Assembly: GCA_035716025.1 (NCBI GenBank)
Contig: DASTKH010000041.1
Span: 124,001 to 188,000 of the forward strand
DNA: 64,000 nt
Direction: 5' to 3'
Source: JADGHE01 sp035716025
Lineage (GTDB): Bacteria; Pseudomonadota; Alphaproteobacteria; Rhizobiales; Xanthobacteraceae
Below the pieces are notes generated by a model. The model did not search any database and was not told the DNA's origin. It saw nothing but the letters and a program-made list of their open reading frames with translations. This document shows, in pieces, positions 8,385-16,311 of this stretch. Numbering within the stretch: the first letter of the stretch is position 1; each line of letters begins with the position of its first letter. The translations under genes were made by a program, and so were the position numbers.

Positions 8385-9446
8385 ATGAAATCAGCGTTGC
8401 GCAGGGGCCTCATGGTTGCGGCGCTCGCTGCGCCCCTGATGCTGGCATTCGGCGGCATCGCGCTGGCGCAGAAATGGAGCACGCTCGCGCCGTTTCCGGA
8501 AGCGTCCGAAGAACTCTACGGCATTGCGGCAGGCGGCAAGCTGCACGTCTTCGGCGGCCTTGCGCCCGGGTGGAAGCCGAAGGGCCTCGTCTATGAATAC
8601 GACCTCGCGAAGAATGCGTGGACCAAGAAGAAGGCCATGCCGCTGCCTTCGCACCACCTCGCGCTCGCGGCGCTCAACGGCAAGATTTATGTGTTCGGCG
8701 GCTTCAAGCTGCCGGAGTCCGGCCCGCCCGCCTGGGTACCGATCGACAATGTCTGGGAATACGACCCGGCGGCGGACAGCTGGAAGGCGCTGGCGCCGCT
8801 GCCGACCAAGCGGGGCTCCGCCAACGCGCTCGTTGTCGACGGCAAAATTTACGTGATCGGCGGCGCGAGCGTTCACCCCGGCTCGAAGGAGACCGCGGTG
8901 CACCCGGCGCGCCCGCATCGCTCCGTCGGCGCCAACGAGATGTATGACCCTGCGACCAACACCTGGGTTGCCAAGAGCCCCATGCCGACGGCGCGCAACC
9001 ACGCCGCGGCGGGCGTCGTCAACAACAAGATCTACATCATAGCCGGCCGCATCGGCTCGGCCTTCATCACGCGCGCGTCGAACGTCGACCTCGTCGAGGA
9101 ATATGACCCGGCATCCGACCAGTGGGGAAGCCTCAAGGCGCCGATGCCCGGCGGGCCGCGCAGCGCGACCGGGTGGGGCACCTTTAACGGCCGCATCCTC
9201 GTCGCGGGCGGGGAGACCCGCAGCCGGGAAATGAATGCAACCTGGCGGCGCGTCGAGGCCTATGACGCAGCGTCGAACAGGTGGGACGCGCTGCCGTCCA
9301 TGCAGTTCCACCGGCATGGATTCGCGGCCGATGTGGTCGACGGCAAGTTCATCGTGGTGAGCGGCGACGTGCAGTCGGGCGGCGGCCCCGGCGCGCATGT
9401 CGAGACCGATTCGGTCGAGATGCTGGACCTGACCGCCCTGAAATAA
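8385..9446 (+). CDS. Exported Kelch-repeat protein
   Basis: Protein of 353 residues with a signal peptide ending near ALAQK, preceded by a good ribosome site (GGGGAGGAAG). It is made of repeated Kelch blades: IYVFGG, IYVIGGAS, IYIIAGR, RILVAGG and FIVVSGD each follow a conserved spacing and alternate with WEYDPAADSW- or MYDPATNTW-type strands. I count five to six blades, so a six-bladed beta-propeller is likely. Kelch propellers usually bind proteins or glycans, and some are enzymes; no catalytic residues can be assigned. It lies 84 bases after the dihaem cytochrome on the same strand and may share its transcript. Confidence 0.85.
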   Translation: MKSALRRGLMVAALAAPLMLAFGGIALAQKWSTLAPFPEASEELYGIAAGGKLHVFGGLAPGWKPKGLVYEYDLAKNAWTKKKAMPLPSHHLALAALNGKIYVFGGFKLPESGPPAWVPIDNVWEYDPAADSWKALAPLPTKRGSANALVVDGKIYVIGGASVHPGSKETAVHPARPHRSVGANEMYDPATNTWVAKSPMPTARNHAAAGVVNNKIYIIAGRIGSAFITRASNVDLVEEYDPASDQWGSLKAPMPGGPRSATGWGTFNGRILVAGGETRSREMNATWRRVEAYDAASNRWDALPSMQFHRHGFAADVVDGKFIVVSGDVQSGGGPGAHVETDSVEMLDLTALK

Positions 9447-9474
9447 AGGCTGAAATAGAGCGGGGCAAAAAGAG

Positions 9475-9500
9475 AGGGCGCGGCCCCGAGGCCGCGCCCT
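9475..9500 (-). terminator. Terminator between Kelch gene and groEL (groEL side)
   Basis: Perfect 11-bp stem (AGGGCGCGGCC / GGCCGCGCCCT) with a CCGA loop. On the minus strand, the direction of groEL, it is followed by CTCTTTTTGC, a proper T-tract 24 bases beyond the groEL stop. On the plus strand only CGGCATTT follows, so it may also weakly stop transcription from the Kelch gene. Confidence 0.8.
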
Positions 9501-9524
9501 CGGCATTTGCGAGAACGGTTCGGA

Positions 9525-11159
9525 TCAGAAGTCCATGCCGCCCATGCCGCCGCCCGGCGCGCCCGGCGCCGGCTTGTCCTTCGGCAGTTCGGCAACCATG
9601 GCCTCCGTCGTGATCAGGAGGCCGGCGATCGAGGCCGCGTCCTGCAGTGCCGTGCGGACGACCTTTGCGGGGTCGACGATGCCGGCGGCAACGAGGTCGA
9701 CATACTCCTCCTTCTGCGCGTCGAAGCCGAAGGTTTCGGACTTGTTCTCGAGGATCTTGCCGACCACGATCGAGCCCTCGACGCCGGCGTTCTCGGCAAT
9801 CTGCCGTGCCGGCGCCTCGAGCGCCTTGAGCACGATGTTGATGCCGGCCTGGACGTCCGCGTTGTCGTGCGTGAGCTTGCCGACGGCCTTCTTGGCACGC
9901 AGCAGGGCGGTACCGCCGCCCGGGACAATGCCTTCCTCGACCGCGGCGCGGGTCGCGTTGAGCGCGTCCTCGACGCGATCCTTCTTCTCCTTCACCTCGA
10001 CCTCGGTGGCGCCGCCGACCTTAATCACCGCGACGCCGCCGGCGAGCTTGGCAAGCCGCTCCTGCAGCTTCTCGCGGTCATAGTCGGAGGTCGTCTCCTC
10101 GATCTGCTGCTTGATCTGGGCGACGCGGCCTTCGATGTCCTTGCGCTTGCCGGCGCCGTCGACGATCGTGGTCTTCTCCTTCTCGATAATGACCTTCTTC
10201 GCACGCCCGAGCATTGCCAGCGTGACGTTTTCGAGCTTGATGCCGAGTTCCTCGGAGATGAGCTGGCCGCCGGTCAGGATCGCGATGTCCTCAAGCATCG
10301 CCTTGCGGCGATCGCCGAAGCCCGGCGCTTTCACGGCCGCAACCTTGAGCCCGCCGCGCAGCTTGTTGACGACGAGGGTCGCGAGCGCCTCGCCCTCGAT
10401 ATCCTCGGCGACGATGAGCAGCGGTTTGCCCGATTGCACCACCGCCTCGAGCACCGGCAGCAGCGCCTGCAGGCCGGAGAGCTTCTTCTCGTGCAGGAGG
10501 ATGTAGGGGTCCTCGAGCTCGGCGACCATCTTCTCCGCATTGGTGATGAAATAGGGGGAGAGATAGCCGCGGTCGAACTGCATGCCCTCGACGATCTCGA
10601 CGTCGGTCTCGAGCGACTTCGCCTCTTCGACCGTGATGACGCCCTCGTTGCCGACCTTCTGCATCGCCTTGGCGATCATGTTGCCGACGGCGGTGTCGCC
10701 GTTGGCCGAAATGGTGCCGACCTGCGCCACCTCGTCGGACGACTTGACCTTCTTGGCGCGCTTCTCGATGTCCTTGACCACCTCGGCGACCGCGAGGTCG
10801 ACGCCGCGCTTCAAGTCCATCGGGTTCATGCCGGCGGCCACCGCCTTGGCGCCTTCCTTGACGATCGACTGAGCGAGCACCGTCGCAGTCGTCGTGCCGT
10901 CGCCGGCGAGGTCGTTCGTCTTCGAGGCGACCTCGCGCACCATCTGGGCGCCCATGTTCTCGAACTTGTCCTCGAGCTCGATCTCCTTGGCGACCGTCAC
11001 GCCGTCCTTGGTAATACGCGGCGCGCCGAAAGACTTGTCGAGCACGACGTTGCGGCCCTTAGGCCCGAGCGTCACTTTCACGGCATTGGCGAGAATGTCG
11101 ACGCCGCGCAACATCTTGTCGCGCGCATCGGACGAGAAGCGTACGTCCTTGGCAGCCAT
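9525..11159 (-). CDS. groEL: Chaperonin GroEL (Hsp60)
   Basis: This is the 544-residue ATP-driven folding chaperone that works with GroES as a double-ring cage in the cytoplasm. The start MAAKDVRFSSDARDKMLRGV, the ATP-binding phrase AGDGTTTATVLAQ and the C-terminal Gly-Met tail GAPGGGMGGMDF are canonical, and the length is normal. It is the second gene of the groESL operon; groES ends 146 bases upstream. Heat-shock control is expected through the CIRCE site in front of groES. The gap between the two genes carries palindromic repeats (annotated separately). Confidence 0.99.
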   Translation of the reverse strand: MAAKDVRFSSDARDKMLRGVDILANAVKVTLGPKGRNVVLDKSFGAPRITKDGVTVAKEIELEDKFENMGAQMVREVASKTNDLAGDGTTTATVLAQSIVKEGAKAVAAGMNPMDLKRGVDLAVAEVVKDIEKRAKKVKSSDEVAQVGTISANGDTAVGNMIAKAMQKVGNEGVITVEEAKSLETDVEIVEGMQFDRGYLSPYFITNAEKMVAELEDPYILLHEKKLSGLQALLPVLEAVVQSGKPLLIVAEDIEGEALATLVVNKLRGGLKVAAVKAPGFGDRRKAMLEDIAILTGGQLISEELGIKLENVTLAMLGRAKKVIIEKEKTTIVDGAGKRKDIEGRVAQIKQQIEETTSDYDREKLQERLAKLAGGVAVIKVGGATEVEVKEKKDRVEDALNATRAAVEEGIVPGGGTALLRAKKAVGKLTHDNADVQAGINIVLKALEAPARQIAENAGVEGSIVVGKILENKSETFGFDAQKEEYVDLVAAGIVDPAKVVRTALQDAASIAGLLITTEAMVAELPKDKPAPGAPGGGMGGMDF

Positions 11160-11182
11160 GTTCGATTTACTCCATTGGTAAG

Positions 11183-11226
11183 CTCACCCTGAGATGCTGG
11201 CCGTCACCGGCATCTCGAAGGATGAG
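11183..11226. repeat. Palindromic repeat (Rhizobiales-type) between groES and groEL
   Basis: Imperfect palindrome beginning CTCACCCTGAGATGC and ending GCATCTCGAAGGATGAG, with inner arms GAGATGCTG / CGGCATCTC. The pattern of an outer CTCAYCCT with an inner CTCGAAGGATGAG resembles an abundant intergenic repeat that I recall from Bradyrhizobium and relatives. In the mRNA it forms a hairpin between the two cistrons and could affect groEL expression or mRNA processing. Confidence 0.6.
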
Positions 11227-11247
11227 AACTGTCTTTGCGTTGCGGGC

Positions 11248-11294
11248 CCCACCCTTCGCGCAGCGCCTCGAAGCGGCGTGCGGCAGGATGAGGG
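11248..11294. repeat. Decayed second copy of the same repeat family
   Basis: Starts CCCACCCTTCG and ends CAGGATGAGGG, with CCTCGAAG inside. It has the same family features as the preceding palindrome but poorer pairing, so it looks like an older, degraded copy just after groES. Confidence 0.4.
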
Positions 11295-11305
11295 AGAAAG
11301 CCTGA

Positions 11306-11602
11306 TCAGCCGATCACGCCCATGATGTCGGACTCCTTCATGATGAGGAGTTCCTCGTTGTCGAGCTTCACCTCGGTGCCCGACCACTTGCCGAACAGAA
11401 CCCGATCGCCGACCTTCACGTCGACCGGGACGAGCTTTCCGTTCTCGTCGCGCGCACCGGGGCCGACGGCGATCACTTCCCCTTGGCTCGGCTTTTCCTT
11501 CGCGGTGTCGGGGATGATGATCCCGCCCGCGCTTCTTTCCTCGGCGTCGATGCGCCTGACCACGACGCGATCGTGGAGGGGACGAAACTTGGTCTTGGGC
11601 AT
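11306..11602 (-). CDS. groES: Co-chaperonin GroES (Hsp10)
   Basis: The 98-residue lid of the GroEL cage. It shows the conserved opening FRPLHDRVVVRRIDAEE, the mobile-loop region SAGGIIIPDTAKEKP that contacts GroEL, and the closing EELLIMKESDIMGVIG. Length and sequence are standard. It is the first gene of the groESL operon on the minus strand. A near-consensus promoter and a perfect CIRCE operator lie just upstream. Confidence 0.99.
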   Translation of the reverse strand: MPKTKFRPLHDRVVVRRIDAEERSAGGIIIPDTAKEKPSQGEVIAVGPGARDENGKLVPVDVKVGDRVLFGKWSGTEVKLDNEELLIMKESDIMGVIG

Positions 11603-11656
11603 AACTTCCTCGTCGCAGTGGAACGCGAAACCAGGTCGATCGACCGGTGGGGGGCG

Positions 11657-11683
11657 TTAGCACTCGTCCATGTTGAGTGCTAA
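11657..11683. promoter_or_regulatory. CIRCE operator (HrcA binding site)
   Basis: Exact match to the CIRCE consensus: TTAGCACTC, nine-base spacer, GAGTGCTAA. It lies 55 bases before the groES start and just downstream of the -10 box, so bound HrcA would block transcription until heat stress inactivates it. The hrcA gene is not in this window. Confidence 0.97.
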
Positions 11684-11690
11684 CGCGCGT

Positions 11691-11719
11691 GAGATAAGCG
11701 GGCCGCCAATGGCTGTCAA
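11691..11719 (-). promoter_or_regulatory. Predicted sigma-70-type promoter of groESL
   Basis: Read on the minus strand, a perfect -35 hexamer TTGACA (11719-11714) is followed after 17 bases by TATCTC (or after 16 by TTATCT). Transcription would start at or just inside the CIRCE element, the usual arrangement for HrcA-controlled groESL. Confidence 0.75.
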
Positions 11720-12058
11720 GGGAAGGCGTTCGTTCGTCTCCGGCGCGGTGGCGAACCTGGGTCGGTCCCGTCGCAAGGCAGTCCGGGCCGGCGAAGCGTT
11801 ACGCCCGCTCGGCGCTCCCCGAGGCCGGCGCGAGAGGCAAAGTCGCCGCCCCGGCAGGAGGCGGCCAGTGCCCCTTTCATCCCTTCGCCTTCGGAAGGCA
11901 AGAGGCCGGGCGCCGAAGGCCGACACACCCTAACGGGGATGTGATTGACCGGCGGGCGCGGCTGCCGCTAGGGTCGCCGCACGTCAGCCGAAAAACACGG
12001 GCGCGCTGCGGTGGCCATGCGGCCGCCCCGCCGCGGCCCGCAGAGGAGGAGAGAGGGC
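11720..12058. other. Intergenic region upstream of groES promoter and TctC operon
   Basis: About 340 bases between the divergent groESL and TctC units. No convincing gene is seen. Short GC-rich inverted segments occur around 11885-11905. The last bases (AGGAGGAGAGAGGGC) form the ribosome site of the first TctC gene. A plus-strand promoter must lie here but I cannot point to one. Confidence 0.5.
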
Positions 12059-13039
12059 ATGGACCGGCGTAAGTTCCTGGCGGGATCGGCGGCCGCCGCG
12101 GCGGCCGCATCGGCACGGCCCCTGTGGGCACAGGAGAAATTTCCGGCGCGCGCCATCACGCTGATCAACCCCTTCCCGCCGGGCGGGGCCGCCGATACCG
12201 TCGGCCGCCCCTTTGCCGCGGCGCTCGAGCAGGTGGTCAAGCAGCCCGTCGTCATTGAGACGAAGGCCGGTGCCGCGGGCCAGGTCGGCGGCCAATACGC
12301 CGCCAACGCCAAGCCGGACGGCTATACGCTGCTCGTCCATATCGTCTCGATCTCCGGGTTCGAGGCGGTCGACGCCCTCTTCGGCCGCAAGCCGAAGTTC
12401 ACGCGCGCGGACTTCATCCCGATCGCCCGTTTCACGTCCGGGCCGATGGTGCTGCTGACGAACGCCGAGACACCCTATAAGACCCTGAAGGATCTCGTCG
12501 ATGACGCGAAGAAGCGGCCCGACCAGATCATCTATTCGTCTTCGGGCCTCTACGGTGCGCTGCATCTCCCCACGGTTCTGTTCACCAAGGCGGCCGACAT
12601 CAAGCTGCGCCATCTGCCGACGAACGGCGGCGGCCCGGCCCTGACCGCCCTGCTCGGCAACAATGCGCAGGTGCTCGCCTCGTCGGTCGCGGCCGCGAGC
12701 GCGCACATCAAGTCCGGAAAGGTACGGGCGCTTGCGAGCTATTCGGCGAAACGTTCGCAGTCGCTTCCCGACGTGCCGACCCTGAAGGAGCTCGGCTATG
12801 ACGTCGAGTTCTACCTCTGGGTCGGGCTGTTCGCGCCGAAGGGGACGCCGGGCGACGTCGTCGCGAAACTGCGCGCGGATACGAAAATCGCAGCGAATTC
12901 CGAGGCCTTTAAGGCCGCGGTCAAGAATGTGGGCGACGAGCACGCCTATCTCGACGGGCCGGAATTCCAGGTCTTCTGGGACGAAGACGCCAAACGCGTC
13001 GAGGATGCGGTGAAGACCATCGGCAAGATGCAGTCGTAA
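12059..13039 (+). CDS. Tripartite tricarboxylate transporter binding protein, TctC/Bug family (copy 1)
   Basis: Periplasmic solute-binding protein of 326 residues. A Tat-like start (MDRRKFLAGS) leads to a hydrophobic Ala-rich stretch and a cleavage region near LWAQE. The Bug-family phrases are clear: NPFPPGGAADTVGRPFAAAL near the N-terminus, AGAAGQVGGQYAANAKPDGYT, and LYGALHLP in the middle. Known Bug proteins bind carboxylates with two water molecules rather than a strong charged ligand, so the substrate cannot be deduced. A purine-rich AGAGGAGGAGAGAGG precedes the start. It is the first of a tandem pair ahead of tctB and tctA. Confidence 0.92.
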   Translation: MDRRKFLAGSAAAAAAASARPLWAQEKFPARAITLINPFPPGGAADTVGRPFAAALEQVVKQPVVIETKAGAAGQVGGQYAANAKPDGYTLLVHIVSISGFEAVDALFGRKPKFTRADFIPIARFTSGPMVLLTNAETPYKTLKDLVDDAKKRPDQIIYSSSGLYGALHLPTVLFTKAADIKLRHLPTNGGGPALTALLGNNAQVLASSVAAASAHIKSGKVRALASYSAKRSQSLPDVPTLKELGYDVEFYLWVGLFAPKGTPGDVVAKLRADTKIAANSEAFKAAVKNVGDEHAYLDGPEFQVFWDEDAKRVEDAVKTIGKMQS

Positions 13040-13084
13040 CGCCGCCGCGGCGGGCGGAAGACATCCATTCGGGAGGAAAAGAAA

Positions 13085-14068
13085 ATGGACAGACGAAGCT
13101 TCATCGTGGGGGCGGGGGTCACGGCGGGGGCCGTGCTGACGCGCCGGGCCCGCGCGCAGGAGGCGTTTCCCTCGCACGCGATCACGATCCTCAACGCCTT
13201 TCCTCCGGGCGGGGCAAACGACATCGTCACGCGGCCCTTCGCTTCCGCGCTCGAGGCGGTGTTCAAGCAGCCGGTAATCGTCGAGACAAAAGCCGGAGCG
13301 GGCGGCCAGGTCGGCGCGCAAGTCGCCGCGAACGCCAAGCCTGACGGCTACACGCTGTTGTCGCACAACAACGGTCTCTCCGGCTATGCGGAGGTCGACA
13401 AGCTGTTCGACCGTCAGCCGAAGGTTACGCGCACCGATTTCATTCCGCTCGCGCGCCTCGTCGCCAATCCGGTCTGCCTGATCGTCAATCCCCAGCAGCC
13501 GTACAAGACGATGAAGGATTTCGTCGAGGCGGCGAAGAAGGACCCAGAGAAGATCATCTACAGTTCGGGAGGTCTTTACGGCGCAACGCACCTGCCGGTT
13601 GCGATGATGGAGAAGGCGCTCGGCATCTCCAAGCTGCGCCACTTGCCGACGAATGGCGGCGGACCGGCGGTCACGGCGGTGCTCGGCAACAATGCGCATG
13701 CGAGCGTGCAGACGATCACGGCGACGATCCAGCACATCAAGAGCGGCAAGCTGCGCGCGCTCGCGCAGTTCGGCGCCAAGCGCTCGAAGGATCTGCCCGA
13801 TGTGCCGACCATGAAGGAGCTCGGCTACGACGTCGAATACTATCTGTGGGTCGGCATTTTTGCGCCCAAGGGCACGCCGAGTGCCGTCGTGTCCACCCTG
13901 AACGCCGCCATGGAGAAGGCGGCGCAAATGGACGTGTTCAAGACGACGATCACGAATTCGGGCCTCGAGGTTGCCTTTCTCAACGCCGCCGACTTCGCCA
14001 AGTTCTGGGACGACGACGGGCGGCGCTCGGAGGAAGCAGTGCGGCTGATCGGCCGCGTGCAGGGATAG
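13085..14068 (+). CDS. Tripartite tricarboxylate transporter binding protein, TctC/Bug family (copy 2)
   Basis: Second Bug-family binding protein of 327 residues, beginning 45 bases after the first. It is clearly its paralogue: both share the frame FPPGGA..D.V.RPFA.ALE..FKQPV and YKT.KD.V..AKK.P..IIYSS.GLYGA.HLP. It has its own Tat-like start (MDRRSFIVGAG) and cleavage region near RRARAQE. The sequences differ enough to suggest different ligands or affinities. It immediately precedes tctB (5-base gap), so it is the likeliest main partner of the TctAB channel. Confidence 0.92.
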   Translation: MDRRSFIVGAGVTAGAVLTRRARAQEAFPSHAITILNAFPPGGANDIVTRPFASALEAVFKQPVIVETKAGAGGQVGAQVAANAKPDGYTLLSHNNGLSGYAEVDKLFDRQPKVTRTDFIPLARLVANPVCLIVNPQQPYKTMKDFVEAAKKDPEKIIYSSGGLYGATHLPVAMMEKALGISKLRHLPTNGGGPAVTAVLGNNAHASVQTITATIQHIKSGKLRALAQFGAKRSKDLPDVPTMKELGYDVEYYLWVGIFAPKGTPSAVVSTLNAAMEKAAQMDVFKTTITNSGLEVAFLNAADFAKFWDDDGRRSEEAVRLIGRVQG

Positions 14069-14073
14069 GACGC

Positions 14074-14517
14074 ATGATCCTTCGCGCGGACCATGTCGCG
14101 GGGGCCGTGATGGTTGTTGCGGGGGCGGCGGTGCTCGCGCTGAGCGGTGACCTGCCGTTCGGCTCACTGTCCTTTCCGGGCGCGGGCTTCATGCCGAAGG
14201 TGATCGCGACGTTGATCGTCGGGATGGGCGTGTTGCTCGTGCTCGGCGCGGGGCAGTCGGAGCCTTTTTCCGCCCTCGGGTGGGACGATCTCAGGCACGC
14301 TGCACCGGTCTTGGCCATCGCCGCGGTCGCGACCTTCTTCTACACGCGCCTCGGCTTCGCCATCACGCTCGCGACCATGATGTTCGCGCTTCTCGTTCTG
14401 ATCGAACGCAAGAGGCCCGTCCCGGCCTTGCTTTACAGCCTCGCCGTGGTGGCCCTCGCCTATGTCTTGTTCACGGAGCTGCGCGCGCCGATCCCCGACG
14501 GACCGTTGGGGTTCTGA
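14074..14517 (+). CDS. tctB: Tripartite tricarboxylate transporter small subunit, TctB
   Basis: Four-helix membrane protein of 147 residues. It opens with MILRADHVAGAVMVVAGAAVLAL and contains the family phrase LPFGSLSFPGAGFMPKVIA, which follows the first helix in TctB proteins. Further hydrophobic segments lie at about 43-61, 78-110 and 117-137. It lies between tctC copy 2 and tctA. The exact biochemical role of TctB is poorly known; it is required for uptake in the characterised systems. Confidence 0.88.
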   Translation: MILRADHVAGAVMVVAGAAVLALSGDLPFGSLSFPGAGFMPKVIATLIVGMGVLLVLGAGQSEPFSALGWDDLRHAAPVLAIAAVATFFYTRLGFAITLATMMFALLVLIERKRPVPALLYSLAVVALAYVLFTELRAPIPDGPLGF

Positions 14518-14717
14518 CTCGCGTGCCCCGGAGCAGGCTTGATTTCGGCGGCCCGCTATGCTGTTCCGGGCTGCATGCGGTGATCAGAGAGGCGCCGCGG
14601 CCGGGGGGAGATGAGAGAGCTGCAGCATGAACGGCGGTCGGCAGCGCGCTGCCGCACCGCAGCGCCCCGGCGCGGCCAGTCATAGGCGGTATCCTTCCAG
14701 CGAATTCCGAGGCGACC

Positions 14718-16247
14718 TTGGGCGGCACCATCGACAGTCTGTTGCTCGGCTTTTCGGTCGTGTTCCAGCCGAGCGTGCTGATCTACGCCTTTCTGGGCTG
14801 TCTGGTGGGCACGCTGGTCGGCGTGCTGCCGGGCATCGGGCCGCTCACCGGCATCAGCATCCTGCTGCCCGTGACGTTCGGGCTCGACGCCACCAAGGCG
14901 GTCATCATGCTGGCCGGCATCTATTACGGCTCGCAATACGGCGGTTCGACCACCTCAATTCTGATGCGCATTCCCGGTGAAGCCGCGTCCGTCATGACAT
15001 GCATCGACGGTTATGCGATGGCGCGAAAGGGCCGGGCCGGCGCCGCGCTCTGCATCGCGGCGGTCGGCTCGTTCGTGGCCGGCACTTTCGGCCTCCTCGT
15101 GCTGACGATCGTGGCGCCGCCGCTCGCGGCTTTCGCGGTGCGTTTCGGCCCCCCGGAATATGCAGCCCTCCTGGTCCTCGGCCTGATCTTCCTTTCCTAC
15201 ATGTCGTCGACCTCGCTCCTGCGCACGCTGGTGATGGCGGTCGTCGGGCTGATGATCGGCATGATCGGCATCGACACGATGACCGGCCATTTCCGCTACA
15301 GCTTCGACCTCGCGGAGCTCGGAGACGGAATCGGCATCGTGCCGGTCGCCATGGGCCTCTTCGGGGTGGGGGAAATTCTCGCGACGCCGAGCGCGAATGT
15401 GGTGCGCGATGTCTTTGCGCCGAAGCTGCGCGAGCTCTTGCCGACGCGGCAGGAGTGGCGCGAGGCCGCGATGCCGATCGCCCGCGGCTCAGTGTTGGGT
15501 TTCTTCGTCGGCATCATTCCGGGTTCCGCGCATATCATTTCAAGCTTCCTGTCCTACGGGCTCGAGCGGCGCGTCTCGAAGCACCCGGAAGAATTCGGCA
15601 AGGGCGCGGTGGCCGGCGTCGCCGGTCCGGAATCGGCCAACAATTCGGCGTCGACCGGGGCTTTCGTACCGATGCTTGCGCTCGGGGTGCCGACCGGCCC
15701 GGTAACGGCCGTGCTGATCGGCGCGCTTGCGATCCACGGCGTCGCCGCCGGCCCCAATCTCGTGAGCGAGCACCCCGACGTGTTCTGGGGCTTCGTCGCC
15801 TCGATGTATGTCGGAAACCTGGTCCTGCTTGCCCTCAATCTCCCATTGGTGGGCCTGTTCGTGACCGTGCTGCGCATCCCTTACTCCTATCTCTACCCGC
15901 TGATCCTGATGTTCTGCATCGTCGGTGTCTACGCGGTGAACAATTCCATCGTCGACGTTTGGATCATGCTGATCATGGGCGTCGTGGGCTACGGCCTGCG
16001 CAAGTTCGGGTTCGACCCCGCGCCGCTGGTGCTCGGGCTGGTGATTGCGCCCATGTTCGAAATGAGCATGCGGCAGTCTCTCGTGATGTCGAACGGCGAT
16101 TACTTGATCTTTCTGCAGCGACCAATTGCGCTCGTTCTGATCATTGCGAGCGTCGGCCTGCTCGCTTTGGCGGCGGCCTCGTTCGTGCTGCGGCGTAAGG
16201 ACTGGCGGGCGAGTCTCGCTGAAGCGGAGGCGGGCGAAGGTCAGTAG
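14718..16247 (+). CDS. tctA: Tripartite tricarboxylate transporter large permease, TctA
   Basis: Main membrane subunit of 509 residues with about 12 helices. Family phrases include GVLPGIGPLTGISILLPVTF (about residues 35-54), YYGSQYGGSTTSILMRIPGE and the central GIIPGSAHIISSFLSYGLER with GPESANNSASTGAFVPMLALG. The start is a TTG at 14718, preceded by GAGG at a 5-base distance. An in-frame stop at 14628-14630 and the absence of any ATG or GTG between it and 14718 force this choice. A 200-base gap separates it from tctB, long for this operon. An SLC13-type permease follows after 64 bases. Confidence 0.93.
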   Translation: MGGTIDSLLLGFSVVFQPSVLIYAFLGCLVGTLVGVLPGIGPLTGISILLPVTFGLDATKAVIMLAGIYYGSQYGGSTTSILMRIPGEAASVMTCIDGYAMARKGRAGAALCIAAVGSFVAGTFGLLVLTIVAPPLAAFAVRFGPPEYAALLVLGLIFLSYMSSTSLLRTLVMAVVGLMIGMIGIDTMTGHFRYSFDLAELGDGIGIVPVAMGLFGVGEILATPSANVVRDVFAPKLRELLPTRQEWREAAMPIARGSVLGFFVGIIPGSAHIISSFLSYGLERRVSKHPEEFGKGAVAGVAGPESANNSASTGAFVPMLALGVPTGPVTAVLIGALAIHGVAAGPNLVSEHPDVFWGFVASMYVGNLVLLALNLPLVGLFVTVLRIPYSYLYPLILMFCIVGVYAVNNSIVDVWIMLIMGVVGYGLRKFGFDPAPLVLGLVIAPMFEMSMRQSLVMSNGDYLIFLQRPIALVLIIASVGLLALAAASFVLRRKDWRASLAEAEAGEGQ

Positions 16248-16311
16248 GCCGGGATGCGGAACCCGCAGCGGGGCAGGCGCGTTTGCCTGCGCCCCGCGTT
16301 CCTGGATTCAG

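Noticed and set aside
9507..11192. Long open frame of about 560 codons on the plus strand
   Set aside because: It is fully antisense to groEL. High-GC codon bias opens the opposite frame; it has no ribosome site or family features.
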